A DNA stretch of 25,098 bases from a virus: positions 1 through 25,098 of IMG/VR virus record IMGVR_UViG_3300010938_000103; one strand, written 5' to 3'. The position numbers and the translations under genes are program-made. Under the pieces are notes generated by a model. The model did not search any database and was not told the DNA's origin. It was given only the letters and a program-made list of their open reading frames with translations. Each line of letters starts with the position of its first letter. Within the stretch, counting starts at the first letter, position 1. Positions 14,836 to 22,384 of the stretch are shown here, piece by piece.

Positions 14836-16451
14836 ATTGTTCCCTCTGCAGTTTGCGGTAAACTTTGCTGACGGCTACTTGCCAATAGTGGCGGAGCATC
14901 TGGTGACAAGAACCGCATCGGATCAATAAACTCGCCGTATTCTAGTTCAAGCCTCCGCGAAGCTTCGATGGCTAAACCGAACTCGTACGCACGGTCTTCT
15001 ACAGTTTCTTGCACAATCTCCCAGTAGTCTGCGCCGCGCTCTGCTGCAACCCGGCGCGGTGAAGTCAATCGCTTAGAGACGCGGTAATCATCCGCTTGTG
15101 CGTCTTGCAGTGGCTGGATGTAAGGCCAGCGCGGCGCATTCCACTTGGCCTCATAGAACTGCCGGCCTAATCTTTCTGCTATACTGCGGAGAGCCGGATC
15201 CTCGCTGATCCACTGTCGTAATTTCCAGCGCCAGACTGGCTGCAGAAAGCGGCTACGCAGCCAGCGTTGGTTCCGAACAAACCCAATGCGAGCCTGATCC
15301 ATTGCGCCGCGCCAACCTGAAAAGTTTGTTTCACTGCCGTCCATTAGCAGTGCAACCAGTGGCAGACCGAGATTAATTCCGATAAGTTGAAGAATTAGTC
15401 GGACCTGCTGAAAATACTCTGTGTTCGGAATATTAGGCGAAAAACTAGCTAGTTCTTCGCCCGGCTCCAAATCAAAGATCATTCCAGGGCCGAGCTCTTC
15501 CAAAAACCGCATTGCCCCACCTTCTTGCAGCTCTGTGCGCCGTGCTCCCATCGCAGGAGCAGAACCGCCAACAAACGTGGGGGCACGCTTTCGCGCAAAA
15601 GCAATCGCGCTTGCAACCATTTGCTGTACAAGCTTGGCCTGATTAATCGATTCGAACATGTCCGCAGCGTCAAAGACCGGAGCAAACGCTGTTACTCCGC
15701 GTGTCTGACTAATTCGTCTGGGATTATACAGATGAAGAACCAGCGGTTCGTCTTGCGCCCACGCTGGAAAACGTTCAGGCATTGCCGAAGTTTGTGACAA
15801 AGGGTCAATATCTTCAGGTGTAAACCAGTAAGCTAAGCGGCGCCGCTGCGAATCTAGCTCGACTCCAAGGATTACTACCGGGCTGCTTTCACCGAACAAT
15901 GCGCTGTTACCATTAGCACCCCCGAACCACCGCAGCGCACGGCGGAAGATACTGCCATCGACGCCCTGCGGCCCGCGGCAGCGGTGAGCTTCAACCAGCT
16001 GGAGCCGGCCGTCGTCACGCAAAAGAACAAAAATGTCGCCGTCTACAAGCATTGAACGGAAAACTTGTTCCTGGATTGCAGCAAAGTCCATTGTTGCGCT
16101 GGCCTCACAAGCACTAGCATTATTAGCCCAGTCATTCCAGCGCGATTCTAGTTCCAAGTTTAGTTTATTATCCGGTGTCTGCGGATCTATTGTAAATCCA
16201 TTCTGCACAGTGTTCATGACGGCGCGATCGACAGCTGGCGCAATCACAGCATCATTGCGGTCCATGTCCCGCGCCAACTCAATCAATTCGTAGTAGCGAT
16301 GAGCCCAGCGATAGTGATAATCACCACTAGAACCGCTGCGGAGCAGGCCTTCACGCCGCGCACGGAAACGGCTCTCACGCATGGCGGCATAGTCGGCGCG
16401 GAGATCTGGTATACGAATTGACGAAGAAGTGCTATTGCGCCAGAAATTCAT
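14832..16451 (-). CDS. lambda-type portal protein
   Basis: A 539-aa protein (lambda B is 533). The N-terminus contains RYYELIELARDMDRNDAVIAPAVDRAV. The central part contains PRRISQTRGVTAFAPVFDAADMFESINQAKLVQQMVASAIAFARKRAP, a segment very characteristic of the lambda portal family (the R.sQ.RGvp.laPv......l......A.l pattern). A region with LGPGMIFDLEPGEELASFSPNIPN and later METNFSG-type residues (GSETNFSGWRGAM) follows. The dodecameric portal forms the DNA entry vertex and docks the terminase. ATGA overlaps on both sides couple it to the connector and protease genes. Confidence 0.9.
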   Translation of the reverse strand: MNFWRNSTSSSIRIPDLRADYAAMRESRFRARREGLLRSGSSGDYHYRWAHRYYELIELARDMDRNDAVIAPAVDRAVMNTVQNGFTIDPQTPDNKLNLELESRWNDWANNASACEASATMDFAAIQEQVFRSMLVDGDIFVLLRDDGRLQLVEAHRCRGPQGVDGSIFRRALRWFGGANGNSALFGESSPVVILGVELDSQRRRLAYWFTPEDIDPLSQTSAMPERFPAWAQDEPLVLHLYNPRRISQTRGVTAFAPVFDAADMFESINQAKLVQQMVASAIAFARKRAPTFVGGSAPAMGARRTELQEGGAMRFLEELGPGMIFDLEPGEELASFSPNIPNTEYFQQVRLILQLIGINLGLPLVALLMDGSETNFSGWRGAMDQARIGFVRNQRWLRSRFLQPVWRWKLRQWISEDPALRSIAERLGRQFYEAKWNAPRWPYIQPLQDAQADDYRVSKRLTSPRRVAAERGADYWEIVQETVEDRAYEFGLAIEASRRLELEYGEFIDPMRFLSPDAPPLLASSRQQSLPQTAEGTI

Positions 16452-16732
16452 CTCCGATATCTCCGCAGTGAAACATAAATAATTCCATTACGTCCTTCGT
16501 CATGAGTCGCTAACCAGGCCACGGCCCTGTCGAGCTGCTGTTGCACTGCCGACATATTGACACTTAAGTCCAGCGAAAGCTCACCCAGCCCGCTACGCGC
16601 CGCAAACCGCATTAGGATTGCCCGACATGCTTCAATGAACAAACGTGCCTTGGTCGGCGAATGCTCCAAGTCATACGAAGCGTTATTTTCGTACTGTGCG
16701 CGCAGTTCACTGTCGCTGAGTGTACTTATCAT
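16448..16732 (-). CDS. gpW-like head completion protein
   Basis: A 94-aa mostly helical protein between the large terminase and the portal gene, the place of lambda W (68 aa). It starts with LSDSELRAQYENNASYDLE..PTKARLFIEACRAILMRF and ends with a helix that includes QQQLDRAVAWLA. gpW stabilises the packaged head below the portal and provides the site for FII. The assignment is from position, size and helix content; residues do not align clearly with lambda W. It overlaps the portal start by ATGA and is separated from the terminase by an AT-rich gap with a terminator-like hairpin. Confidence 0.65.
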   Translation of the reverse strand: MISTLSDSELRAQYENNASYDLEHSPTKARLFIEACRAILMRFAARSGLGELSLDLSVNMSAVQQQLDRAVAWLATHDEGRNGIIYVSLRRYRR

Positions 16733-16773
16733 GCCTATAATATACAGTCAATACTCAAAAATTGAACAGATAC

Positions 16774-16809
16774 AAAAAAATTTCCGCTGTCGTTTATAAG
16801 CGCCAGCGG
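16774..16809 (-). terminator. possible intrinsic terminator after large terminase
   Basis: On the minus strand the end of the terminase gene forms CCGCTG / CAGCGG (16784..16809, 14-base loop containing the stop codon), followed after three A by seven T (16774..16780). The stem is only six base pairs, so termination may be partial. The following 40 bases up to the gpW-like ATG are AT-rich and contain a TATTAT box at 16737..16742 without a convincing -35 element. Confidence 0.45.
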
Positions 16810-18875
16810 GGGGGCCGAAAACGGCTCCGCCGCGACAACCCCCTGTACCATTTTTTCTGTTGTAGCTGGTCCGGCAGTAACGAAGATGCCGGCGGCTGCT
16901 CCGGGCTGTCACTAGCTGTGCGCCGCTCCATGACAGCAGCGGGCGTTGCCCCACAACAACAAGCTGCAATGCTTGCTAGTACGGCCGCATCGAGCCAGTG
17001 ATTATTCGGGCTGCGGGCTTCCCATCTCTGCACTACACCACGGCCAGCCACAAACTCTTCAATCATTTCTTCTGCACAAAAATGACGCGCAATACTTAAG
17101 TGTTCTTGTGCACTGGCAGCAAACAGAACTAATGCCCCCGGCTGACCAGGCGGCGTATCAAGCCGGGCGGATATCCGACTTTTCCAAATATCTGCATCAA
17201 AGTCTACCCGGTGCAATCTTTCCGCCGGAACATATACAATGTGAAAGCCGTCTCCAGTGTGCTTCACACTCGATCCACTGCCGGGCCGCTGATAATAATT
17301 CCGTCTGTTCTGCGTTGTACTACGGCCTATAGCAGGTAGTACAGGTGCTCCATATTCCCGCACAAATTGATAAACTACTGAAGTCATCCAGTTCGCGTCG
17401 CACCATACAGCATCCGGGGCATGCGGCGGAGAAAGTGATCCGTCTTCCTGACGAATTGGCCAGCCACCAGAGATTTGATCTCTAAGCTCACGCAAGGCCG
17501 TTAGCAGCGCCAGTTCTACGCCAAGGTCTACAGAAGCAACGGGAGTTCGGCCATAATCAATCACGGTTGCGCTGGCATCGGCTTGGCTCGCAAGCACTAC
17601 CCAGTGCAAGAGATACTTCCCACAATCCACACCTACAGTGATCCACTTTGATCCTGCAGGAGCAATTCCGCGCGGTTCACCCTGCCCTCGACAAGAAATC
17701 CGATATATCCGTTCTGGTGCTGCAACAGACTCTGGCGCCGGAAGAGGAATACACCAGACAAACTGGCGCAAATTTCGATCACTTGCTACTTCGTCTCCAG
17801 AATGTGCAGCGCGCCATTCATCAACTCCAAGGTCTGCCGCTGTTAGAAAAAAATTGTGAACAGCAGAAAACCGCAAACCAAGCGTATGTGTTTCCGGAAT
17901 TTCACCTGATATACTTCCGTCATCAAGTACTACTTGATCACCATGAACTAACCGCATTGCATTATGTGCTATTCTCCGATCAGATTCGCTCCATGGCCGT
18001 AGACAACTTGGGCAAATAAAATGTGCTGCTGTAGCTGCTTCTTTTTCGCTAGCAGCTTCCTGCCAGCCGCGGAAATGTTCGCGCTCTGGTAATACCCACT
18101 GCTGGCAGTGTGGGCAGCGTAGTAGTAATTTGCTGCGTGTGCCGTACATATACTCTCGCCAAGTGCGGCCTTGTTCTGTAGAAACAGTACACTCCATGTA
18201 ACAACGGCGGCGGCGAGACGGGAAAGCTCGCATGCGCGCCTGTATCTGAGTGATCGGATCGGTTTCGCGACTAGACGAAGCCGCTTGATCCATGCCGTCT
18301 ATTTCTGTAAGACAGACTACCCGGCTCGTATATGCAGCACGGCTTTTATCACTTCCACCAGCGCTCATCATCCGCAGGCACGGTCCATGCTGAAACTGAA
18401 TTGACTCTACGCGTCCTCCGCGACTGCCACTGCCAGTTTGTGGTAATAAATTGCGAAAACGAGAATTTTCAATCGCTGGGAGTATGTCTTCCCGCCACTT
18501 ATCTGCCAAAATTTCCATATCTGGTCCGCCCAGGATCACTGTTTCGCGATATTCGAATAAGTGATAGAGCACTGGTATGACCAGGCCTATCCACGTTTTG
18601 CCGGCCTGCGCAGGTCCAGTTAAAATAATTGTAGTCCAGCGGGGATCCTCCATTGCGCGGAGAAACGGAGCACTGTAGGGTTGCCGTTCTGAACGAAAAG
18701 GCCGGCCTGCAAACGGCCCTTTCGGAAGAATTAATTCTTGCTCTGCGAATTCAAGAATACTACGCCTTGCACGTGGAATTGCAGAAAGAATAGCCTGCCG
18801 AAGTTCGCGGCGTACACTGGTGCCGGTGTATTCAGATTTAACTATTGAATGTGGAAGTGTCTTGGGCGAAATCAT
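16794..18875 (-). CDS. terL: terminase large subunit (GpA type)
   Basis: A 693-aa protein, similar in size to lambda A (641 aa). The ATPase part has a Walker A at about 87-94 (GPAQAGKT), a Walker B at about 186-193 ending in LTEID, and SDKSRAAYTSR between. A zinc-binding pair (CPHCQQW, then CPSCLRPW) lies at about 255-300, as in GpA terminases. The C-terminal nuclease begins near VGVDCGKYLLHWVVL, with the Asp expected for metal binding. It would cut concatemers and drive DNA into the prohead through the portal. The start overlaps the small-subunit gene by 38 bases. The C-terminal 40 residues are Pro/Gln/Arg-rich. Confidence 0.93.
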   Translation of the reverse strand: MISPKTLPHSIVKSEYTGTSVRRELRQAILSAIPRARRSILEFAEQELILPKGPFAGRPFRSERQPYSAPFLRAMEDPRWTTIILTGPAQAGKTWIGLVIPVLYHLFEYRETVILGGPDMEILADKWREDILPAIENSRFRNLLPQTGSGSRGGRVESIQFQHGPCLRMMSAGGSDKSRAAYTSRVVCLTEIDGMDQAASSSRETDPITQIQARMRAFPSRRRRCYMECTVSTEQGRTWREYMYGTRSKLLLRCPHCQQWVLPEREHFRGWQEAASEKEAATAAHFICPSCLRPWSESDRRIAHNAMRLVHGDQVVLDDGSISGEIPETHTLGLRFSAVHNFFLTAADLGVDEWRAAHSGDEVASDRNLRQFVWCIPLPAPESVAAPERIYRISCRGQGEPRGIAPAGSKWITVGVDCGKYLLHWVVLASQADASATVIDYGRTPVASVDLGVELALLTALRELRDQISGGWPIRQEDGSLSPPHAPDAVWCDANWMTSVVYQFVREYGAPVLPAIGRSTTQNRRNYYQRPGSGSSVKHTGDGFHIVYVPAERLHRVDFDADIWKSRISARLDTPPGQPGALVLFAASAQEHLSIARHFCAEEMIEEFVAGRGVVQRWEARSPNNHWLDAAVLASIAACCCGATPAAVMERRTASDSPEQPPASSLLPDQLQQKKWYRGLSRRSRFRPPRWRL

Positions 18876-19470
18876 CGGAAAGTCTAGTCAGAACTTCACG
18901 AATAATATCTCCGGCATCACGACCATACAAATCCTCCAGACGTTCTGCGCTTGCCCGTAGGACCTGAGATATATGCATTAGTCCAGCGCGCAACTCTGCT
19001 TGTGGCAACAACTTGCCTTCCCGTTCAAGTCTTTCTAGACGAGCGAGCCGTGCGCGCTCTGCGCGGAAGCGTTCTAGAGCTGGTGTACGAGCGCTGCTGC
19101 GAGTTGTTTCGCGGTTGCGTGCAGCCATCCAAGTGTGTAAATTCGGAATTAGAATTCGTAGATCTATTGTGCAAACGTGCCCTAGTCCTAATTGTTGTAG
19201 GTGCTTGAGCGCTGTTTTTCTGTCGGCTTTTGCTACTGACAGCCACTCCCGCAGTGTCAGTGACCAGTTCTGTTTCAGTGTGGTGTGTCTTTCGCGGATC
19301 AACCAAGCCGCGTAGCGCAGTAGGTTGATGTATTTTCCGCCGGGCGCTGTGATGAGCAGACCTGCCCGCTTCCACTGTTCGTCCATTTCCCTGCGCGTCA
19401 AAACAGGTCTTGTTGTCGTACTGTTCAGGAGTCGGATCAACTCCGTCGGCAGTAGACGGGTATAATCCAT
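18838..19470 (-). CDS. terminase small subunit (Nu1-like)
   Basis: A 210-aa protein with an AAGGTGG ribosome binding site just before the ATG at 19470. Residues 1-100 contain a helix-turn-helix-like domain (LPTELIRLLNST...WKRAGLLITAPGGKYINLLRYAAWLI, with a recognition-like repeat REWLSVAKADRKTALKHLQQLGLG). Residues 110-200 are a charged helical dimerisation region (RARLARLERLEREGKLLPQAELRAGLMHISQVLRASAERLEDLYG). Small terminases bind the packaging site and recruit the large subunit. Position directly before the large subunit is as in lambda Nu1. The N-terminal domain is homologous to one encoded just upstream in another frame (19651 onwards). Confidence 0.8.
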   Translation of the reverse strand: MDYTRLLPTELIRLLNSTTTRPVLTRREMDEQWKRAGLLITAPGGKYINLLRYAAWLIRERHTTLKQNWSLTLREWLSVAKADRKTALKHLQQLGLGHVCTIDLRILIPNLHTWMAARNRETTRSSARTPALERFRAERARLARLERLEREGKLLPQAELRAGLMHISQVLRASAERLEDLYGRDAGDIIREVLTRLSDDFAQDTSTFNS

Positions 19471-19651
19471 GATCCACCTTGTTCTGAACTATCAACCAAG
19501 CAATGTAGTGTAGTAAGTTAATTTTGTTGTTTTCCTGAATAGGTAACCCGGCTACTATGTCAGCCTCGATCCATTCTTGCTGAATTTCTCCTAAGCCAGC
19601 CTGCGACAACAGTTTTGCTAGTTCAGCTGCGCTTACGCTGTTCAGGTTCAT
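19025..19651 (-). CDS. second Nu1-type N-terminal domain in overlapping frame
   Basis: This frame opens at an ATG (19651), and its first ~62 residues resemble the N-terminal domain of the adjacent small terminase. Both have (A/T)EL..LL, then a gap, AGL.I....K.INLL.Y.AWLI. After about residue 65 the frame runs, still open, under the small terminase gene to 19025, with low-complexity composition that looks like a shadow frame. The small terminase frame is +1 relative to this one and has a TAG seven codons before its own ATG. Either a short duplicated gene ended up overlapping, or a once-fused tandem-domain protein was split by an indel. The start overlaps the 90-aa gene by 29 bases. Confidence 0.5.
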   Translation of the reverse strand: MNLNSVSAAELAKLLSQAGLGEIQQEWIEADIVAGLPIQENNKINLLHYIAWLIVQNKVDHGLYPSTADGVDPTPEQYDNKTCFDAQGNGRTVEAGRSAHHSARRKIHQPTALRGLVDPRKTHHTETELVTDTAGVAVSSKSRQKNSAQAPTTIRTRARLHNRSTNSNSEFTHLDGCTQPRNNSQQRSYTSSRTLPRRARTARSSRKT

Positions 19652-19895
19652 TTTCTACTCTGCTCCGTTCTACGGCTGCAGACAATTCCCGCATGAGCCA
19701 CATCAGAGCACTTTGCCTGTGCGCACGGTCAGACTCAATCTGGCCTTCAGCGACTAATCCGGCAATTAGCCTAGCAAGTATCTGCTTTGCCCACTGCGGC
19801 GGCATCCAATGTACTGCTGCTGGACTCAAAACAGGACCAGGCAAATCAGCTATTGGGATCCGAATTGTAACCCAGCGAACCTTCATTCCACCCAT
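19623..19895 (-). CDS. small hypothetical protein upstream of terminase
   Basis: A 90-aa protein with a good AAGGA ribosome binding site six bases before the ATG at 19895. A basic N-terminal strand (MKVRWVTIRIPIADLPG) is followed by helices (WAKQILARLIAGLVAEGQIESDRAHRQSALMWLMRELSAAVE). It overlaps the duplicated-domain frame by 29 bases and so belongs to the packaging operon. No family was recognised; a small DNA-binding or regulatory protein is possible. Upstream (19896..20088) there is no gene, only the hairpin element described separately. Confidence 0.65.
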   Translation of the reverse strand: MGGMKVRWVTIRIPIADLPGPVLSPAAVHWMPPQWAKQILARLIAGLVAEGQIESDRAHRQSALMWLMRELSAAVERSRVENEPEQRKRS

Positions 19896-20035
19896 GAATT
19901 TTCCTTTTCGATAAATATGCTGTCCTCAGTTGTCTCGGTCGAAGCCGTGATAGTATTTATCCCAGCGAGCCTTTGGCCTCCACCTGATTGTACCACTATT
20001 ATATCCAGATACGGAACAGTCTAATAGTGTTATCC

Positions 20036-20080
20036 TCCCCGATAGATTCCCACCGTCGTCCGCACTCGGGGCACATACGA
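20036..20080 (-). promoter_or_regulatory. recurring intergenic hairpin element, copy 1
   Basis: CCCCGA (20037..20042) pairs with TCGGGG (20066..20071), with a 23-base loop ending in GTCCGCAC and a flank of GCACATACG on the plus strand. It begins 18 bases downstream of the stop of the frameshifted family gene. The same arrangement recurs at 22333, 22773, 23949 and 24628. The sixth stem pair is C-G here and in copy 2 but T-A in copies 3 and 4, a compensated change. No T-tract follows on the minus strand, so it is not a standard terminator. The rest of 19896..20088 shows nothing else. Confidence 0.6.
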
Positions 20081-20088
20081 ACGAGAAA

Positions 20089-20650
20089 TCATTCGTGAAA
20101 GATTGCATAATCTTCGAAGCCCCAATCCGCCCATTCTTCTTCCGTAGCCCAAAGCAAACGATGCCCGTCGAACCGATAATACACTACATCCGGCTCGCCA
20201 TCGGTCTGGCCAGACCTATGTGCGGTCACAATTGTATTACGTGGCAATAAAATTAGCATATGGCATGAAATACCCAAGCGCCCCTCCGGACCAGTATAAG
20301 CGTAGGCGTGCGCCAGCAGTTCCCCAAATTCTCCGAAAAATTCCTCGTCTGCTGTGTCGCCAGTATACCAAGGCTCTCCACGGTAGCCCCGCAGGGATTT
20401 GAAAAAGCACGAGTGCTGCGTCATCGCGACAGGGCGCCTCATTATGTCCAGCGCAAAGCCGGGCTGGTGAACGGCGGACAACTTCCGCAGCAAAAAGCGT
20501 GCTTTCGTAAGGGGACTGATGTAGTCCCTCGACGAAAACACGAACAATCCTATTGTCCCCGCCGCCCATATAGATGGCAGGAAGAGGATGGCTAGCACGA
20601 ACTGTGATACCCGGCCGGACCAAGCAATCAACTGTGAAACATCTAAACAT
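20089..20650 (-). pseudogene. frameshifted member of unknown ~177-aa family (copy 2)
   Basis: Residues from ATG 20650 (MFRCFTVDCLVRPGITV...) to about IPAG align with the gene at 24009..24542. After that, the matching sequence (YRGEPWYTGDT... ending YAIFHE) continues in the next frame to the stop at 20089. The break is at a GGGG run near 20388..20391, where the relatives have GGC; removing one G restores an intact protein of about 186 residues. Conserved family features are FVEGL, AEV..(R/S)SP.RL.AG, (R/C)DDAALVLF, WY, G.LG.SCH.L.LLPR, AHRSG, DVVYY.FDG..L and WG.EDYA.FH. No known domain was recognised. It could be a true pseudogene, a sequencing error, or regulated frameshifting. Confidence 0.75.
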
Positions 20651-20704
20651 ACTAAATTTTCCTATCGCCTTCGCGTCTTATTTCCGGTGCACAACAAACG
20701 ACAC

Positions 20705-21341
20705 GCCAACTTCGCTATGCTTCGCCACGTTAAGCCAAGCTCTGCCCCGCCAGCCTTGCTGTGCCACGCCGAGCTCCGCCCCGCCTTGCTGTGCCACGCC
20801 AGCTTCGCTGCGCTCAGCTACGCTTCGCTTCGCCATGATCCGCCAAGCCAGGCCTCGCCAGCTTCGCCGTGCTCGGCTGCGCCCGGCCAAGCTACGCCTC
20901 GCTATGCCCCGCCAGCTTCGCCGGGCCCGCCCCGCCTTGCTTCGCCATGCCTGCTTCGCCGTGCTCGGCTCCGCCACGCCAAGCCGCTCTCCGCCCAGCT
21001 AGGCCACGCCAGCTTCGCTGTGCCCCGCTAGCCTTGCCCCGCCCCGCCGCGCCGCGCTTAGCCCGGCTTCGCCAAGCCGCACCTGCTTTGCTTCGCTCTG
21101 CCTCTCCACGCCTTGCTACGCTCCGCCAGCCTTGCTCTGCTCCGCTGCGCTGCACTGCAATTAGCCCGGCTTCGCCTAGCCTGCTTTGCCACGCTGTGCC
21201 TAGCTTCGCCTAGCCAGACTTCGCCCCGCCAACTTCGCAGCGAGCGCCCAGCAACGCCATGCTTCGCCAGGCCTTGCCGCCCCTTGCTGCGCCTGCTTCG
21301 CTTCGCTCGGCCGCGCTATGCTTTGCTTGGCTATGCTTCGC
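20705..21341. repeat. degenerate pentanucleotide array, consensus CYNNG
   Basis: About 640 bases, read on the plus strand, break into roughly 125 consecutive five-base words beginning with C, then C or T, and ending with G (for example CTTCG, CCACG, CTGCG, CCTTG). Occasional four-base words CC(A/T)G are nearly always followed by CTTCG or CCTTG, so even the phase slips recur. The words are not exact copies, so this is not a simple microsatellite. Frames on both strands stay open through it only because the pattern excludes most stop codons. It fills the space between a phage protein gene and the frameshifted family gene, a few kb from the terminase. A role in origin, packaging site or R-loop formation is possible but unproven. 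Confidence 0.85.
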
Positions 21342-21378
21342 CTATTCCATCAAGACTACATTGTCCTGTTTCGTCATT

Positions 21379-22047
21379 CTAGCCTTCGCCGGGATCGGAT
21401 TCGACAGTCTGTCGCTCGACAACCTCGAACAGCCCCCAGCCCATCCCGTTCGAATCCTTGCTATCAGGACGACCCGCGCCGATGCCGACCTGCGTACCAG
21501 CACGCGACAGAAGATTCGAGACATCGTTCAGCGTGAACATGTCCGCGTCGAACTTCACGCGCACGACAGCTTCCCACCCTGTCTGCCACAATGGCCGCGG
21601 CCGAAGATCGCAGACACCCGATGCATTGCGCACGAAGTGCTCTGCGTATTCCGGCTCCCCCTTGGTAAATCGCACCAACGGCGTCCCGTCGTCCGCGTCG
21701 AATCCGTCAGGCAGGACAGAAACAGCCAGTTTCGCGTAGGTCATCTTGAAGCCGACCACGCGACACGCGGAAATCATCGAGCTCCTGAAGGCCGGCGCCG
21801 GAATGCCACACCAACCCTCGGTACTGCGATGGATAGTTTCTTCGTAAATGTTCTTAAAATTCTTGGGCTCGCGCTTCTTCCCCTTCTTTGCCGCGGCGCC
21901 GAGCTCCATCTTCTCTCGCATTTCGGCGCGCGCGCGCGCAGTAAACTTGTTTCCGACGTACGGAGCGATCCCGCGGACTCTGAAGGCCGCTGTCGTGAAT
22001 CGGATTGGCGGAATCACGGACGGCTCTTCTCGCGTTTTCTTGCCCAT
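21379..22047 (-). CDS. phage protein of unknown function with Gly-rich C-terminal loop
   Basis: A 222-aa protein starting at ATG 22047 behind a GAGAGGAG ribosome binding site; a longer in-frame start at 22107 is less likely. An N-terminal strand (FRVRGIAPYVGNKF) leads to a Lys-rich stretch (48-64), then GWCGIPAPAFRSSMISACRVVGFKMTYAKLAV (79-110). Next come TPLVRFTKGEPEYAEHFVRN, WQTGWEAVVRVKFDADMFT (154-172) and a C-terminal VGIGAGRPDSKDSNGMGWG loop (187-205). I recognise this as a widespread phage family of unknown function. The two-part layout and the terminal Gly-rich loop faintly recall RAMP-type RNA-binding proteins, but that is only a resemblance. It probably belongs to the early or DNA-metabolism genes. 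Confidence 0.75.
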   Translation of the reverse strand: MGKKTREEPSVIPPIRFTTAAFRVRGIAPYVGNKFTARARAEMREKMELGAAAKKGKKREPKNFKNIYEETIHRSTEGWCGIPAPAFRSSMISACRVVGFKMTYAKLAVSVLPDGFDADDGTPLVRFTKGEPEYAEHFVRNASGVCDLRPRPLWQTGWEAVVRVKFDADMFTLNDVSNLLSRAGTQVGIGAGRPDSKDSNGMGWGLFEVVERQTVESDPGEG

Positions 22048-22055
22048 AGCTCCTC

Positions 22056-22262
22056 TCACCAGTAATCGACCAGAGCAACGATGAGGCCCGCCACGATAGC
22101 GAACCAAATCATCAGCATAACTAGGTCATAGCGCAGCTGTCGTCCGGTGTACAGCGAATCTCTGCCCCGCAAGCCGCGCAACAGATCGCGTGCCATAATG
22201 CGTTTTTGATAGCCGCGCCCCGGACCGAACACAATCAACGGCTTATCGTTTTTGTCTTTCAT
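22056..22262 (-). CDS. small membrane protein
   Basis: A 68-aa protein; the ATG at 22262 has an AGGAGA ribosome binding site five bases upstream and lies just after a GC-rich hairpin. The N-terminal 40 residues are basic and soluble (KDKNDKPLIVFGPGRGYQKRIMARDLLRGLRG). Residues about 47-66 are a membrane span (LVMLMIWFAIVAGLIVALV). The frame is open upstream to 22658, but the composition there and the hairpin speak against a longer protein. It lies eight bases before the next gene, so they are co-transcribed. The function is unknown; a C-terminal anchor could place the basic domain at the membrane. Confidence 0.7.
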   Translation of the reverse strand: MKDKNDKPLIVFGPGRGYQKRIMARDLLRGLRGRDSLYTGRQLRYDLVMLMIWFAIVAGLIVALVDYW

Positions 22263-22274
22263 AGTTTCTCCTGG

Positions 22275-22314
22275 GAAATAATGCCCCGGCCGTCGTGCAC
22301 GCGGCGGCCGGGGC
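22275..22314 (-). terminator. GC-rich hairpin with weak T-tract upstream of 22262 gene
   Basis: A perfect 10-bp inverted repeat (GCCCCGGCCG / CGGCCGGGGC, 22283..22314, 12-base loop). On the minus strand it is followed by ATTATTT. The stem is strong enough for an intrinsic terminator, but the T-tract is interrupted. It separates the small gene at 22463..22687 from the membrane-protein gene, whose ribosome binding site comes directly afterwards. Confidence 0.5.
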
Positions 22315-22332
22315 TGCAGGAGGAGGAAAGTA

Positions 22333-22384
22333 GCCCCGATACACACTCCCACACCTGCAATCTCGGGGCCACAATTGCAGTGTG
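22333..22384 (-). promoter_or_regulatory. recurring hairpin element, copy 2, with overlapping alternative stem
   Basis: GCCCCGA (22333..22339) pairs with TCGGGGC (22363..22369), giving the same outline as the other intergenic elements. A second stem, CTGCAAT / ATTGCAG (22355..22361 with 22374..22380), can be extended by CACA/TGTG across a one-base bulge. It interlocks with the first, so the two cannot form fully at the same time. A further small hairpin, CTCCGC/GCGGAG, lies at 22392..22407. The stretch 22315..22462 holds no convincing gene. Confidence 0.45.

Noticed and set aside
16733-16770. Sigma-70 promoter before the gpW-like gene
   Set aside because: A TATTAT box exists but no good -35 box at proper spacing, and the transcript would start at the ATG itself. 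Kept only as a remark.
19926-20108. 60-aa minus-strand frame
   Set aside because: It covers hairpin element copy 1 and the end of the frameshifted family gene, has no ribosome binding site and no recognisable motif.
20705-21341. CRISPR array
   Set aside because: There are no conserved repeats of 23-47 bases alternating with spacers and no cas genes. The periodicity is five bases.
20574-21382. Long open frames on both strands through the pentamer array, with Ala/Arg/Ser-rich translations
   Set aside because: The C-Y-N-N-G pattern itself excludes most stop codons, the translations are low complexity, and several frames are open at once. They are a by-product of the repeat.
21259-22065. 268-aa plus-strand open frame
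   Set aside because: It runs antisense to the 222-aa phage protein, begins inside the array, has no ribosome binding site and no protein-like pattern.
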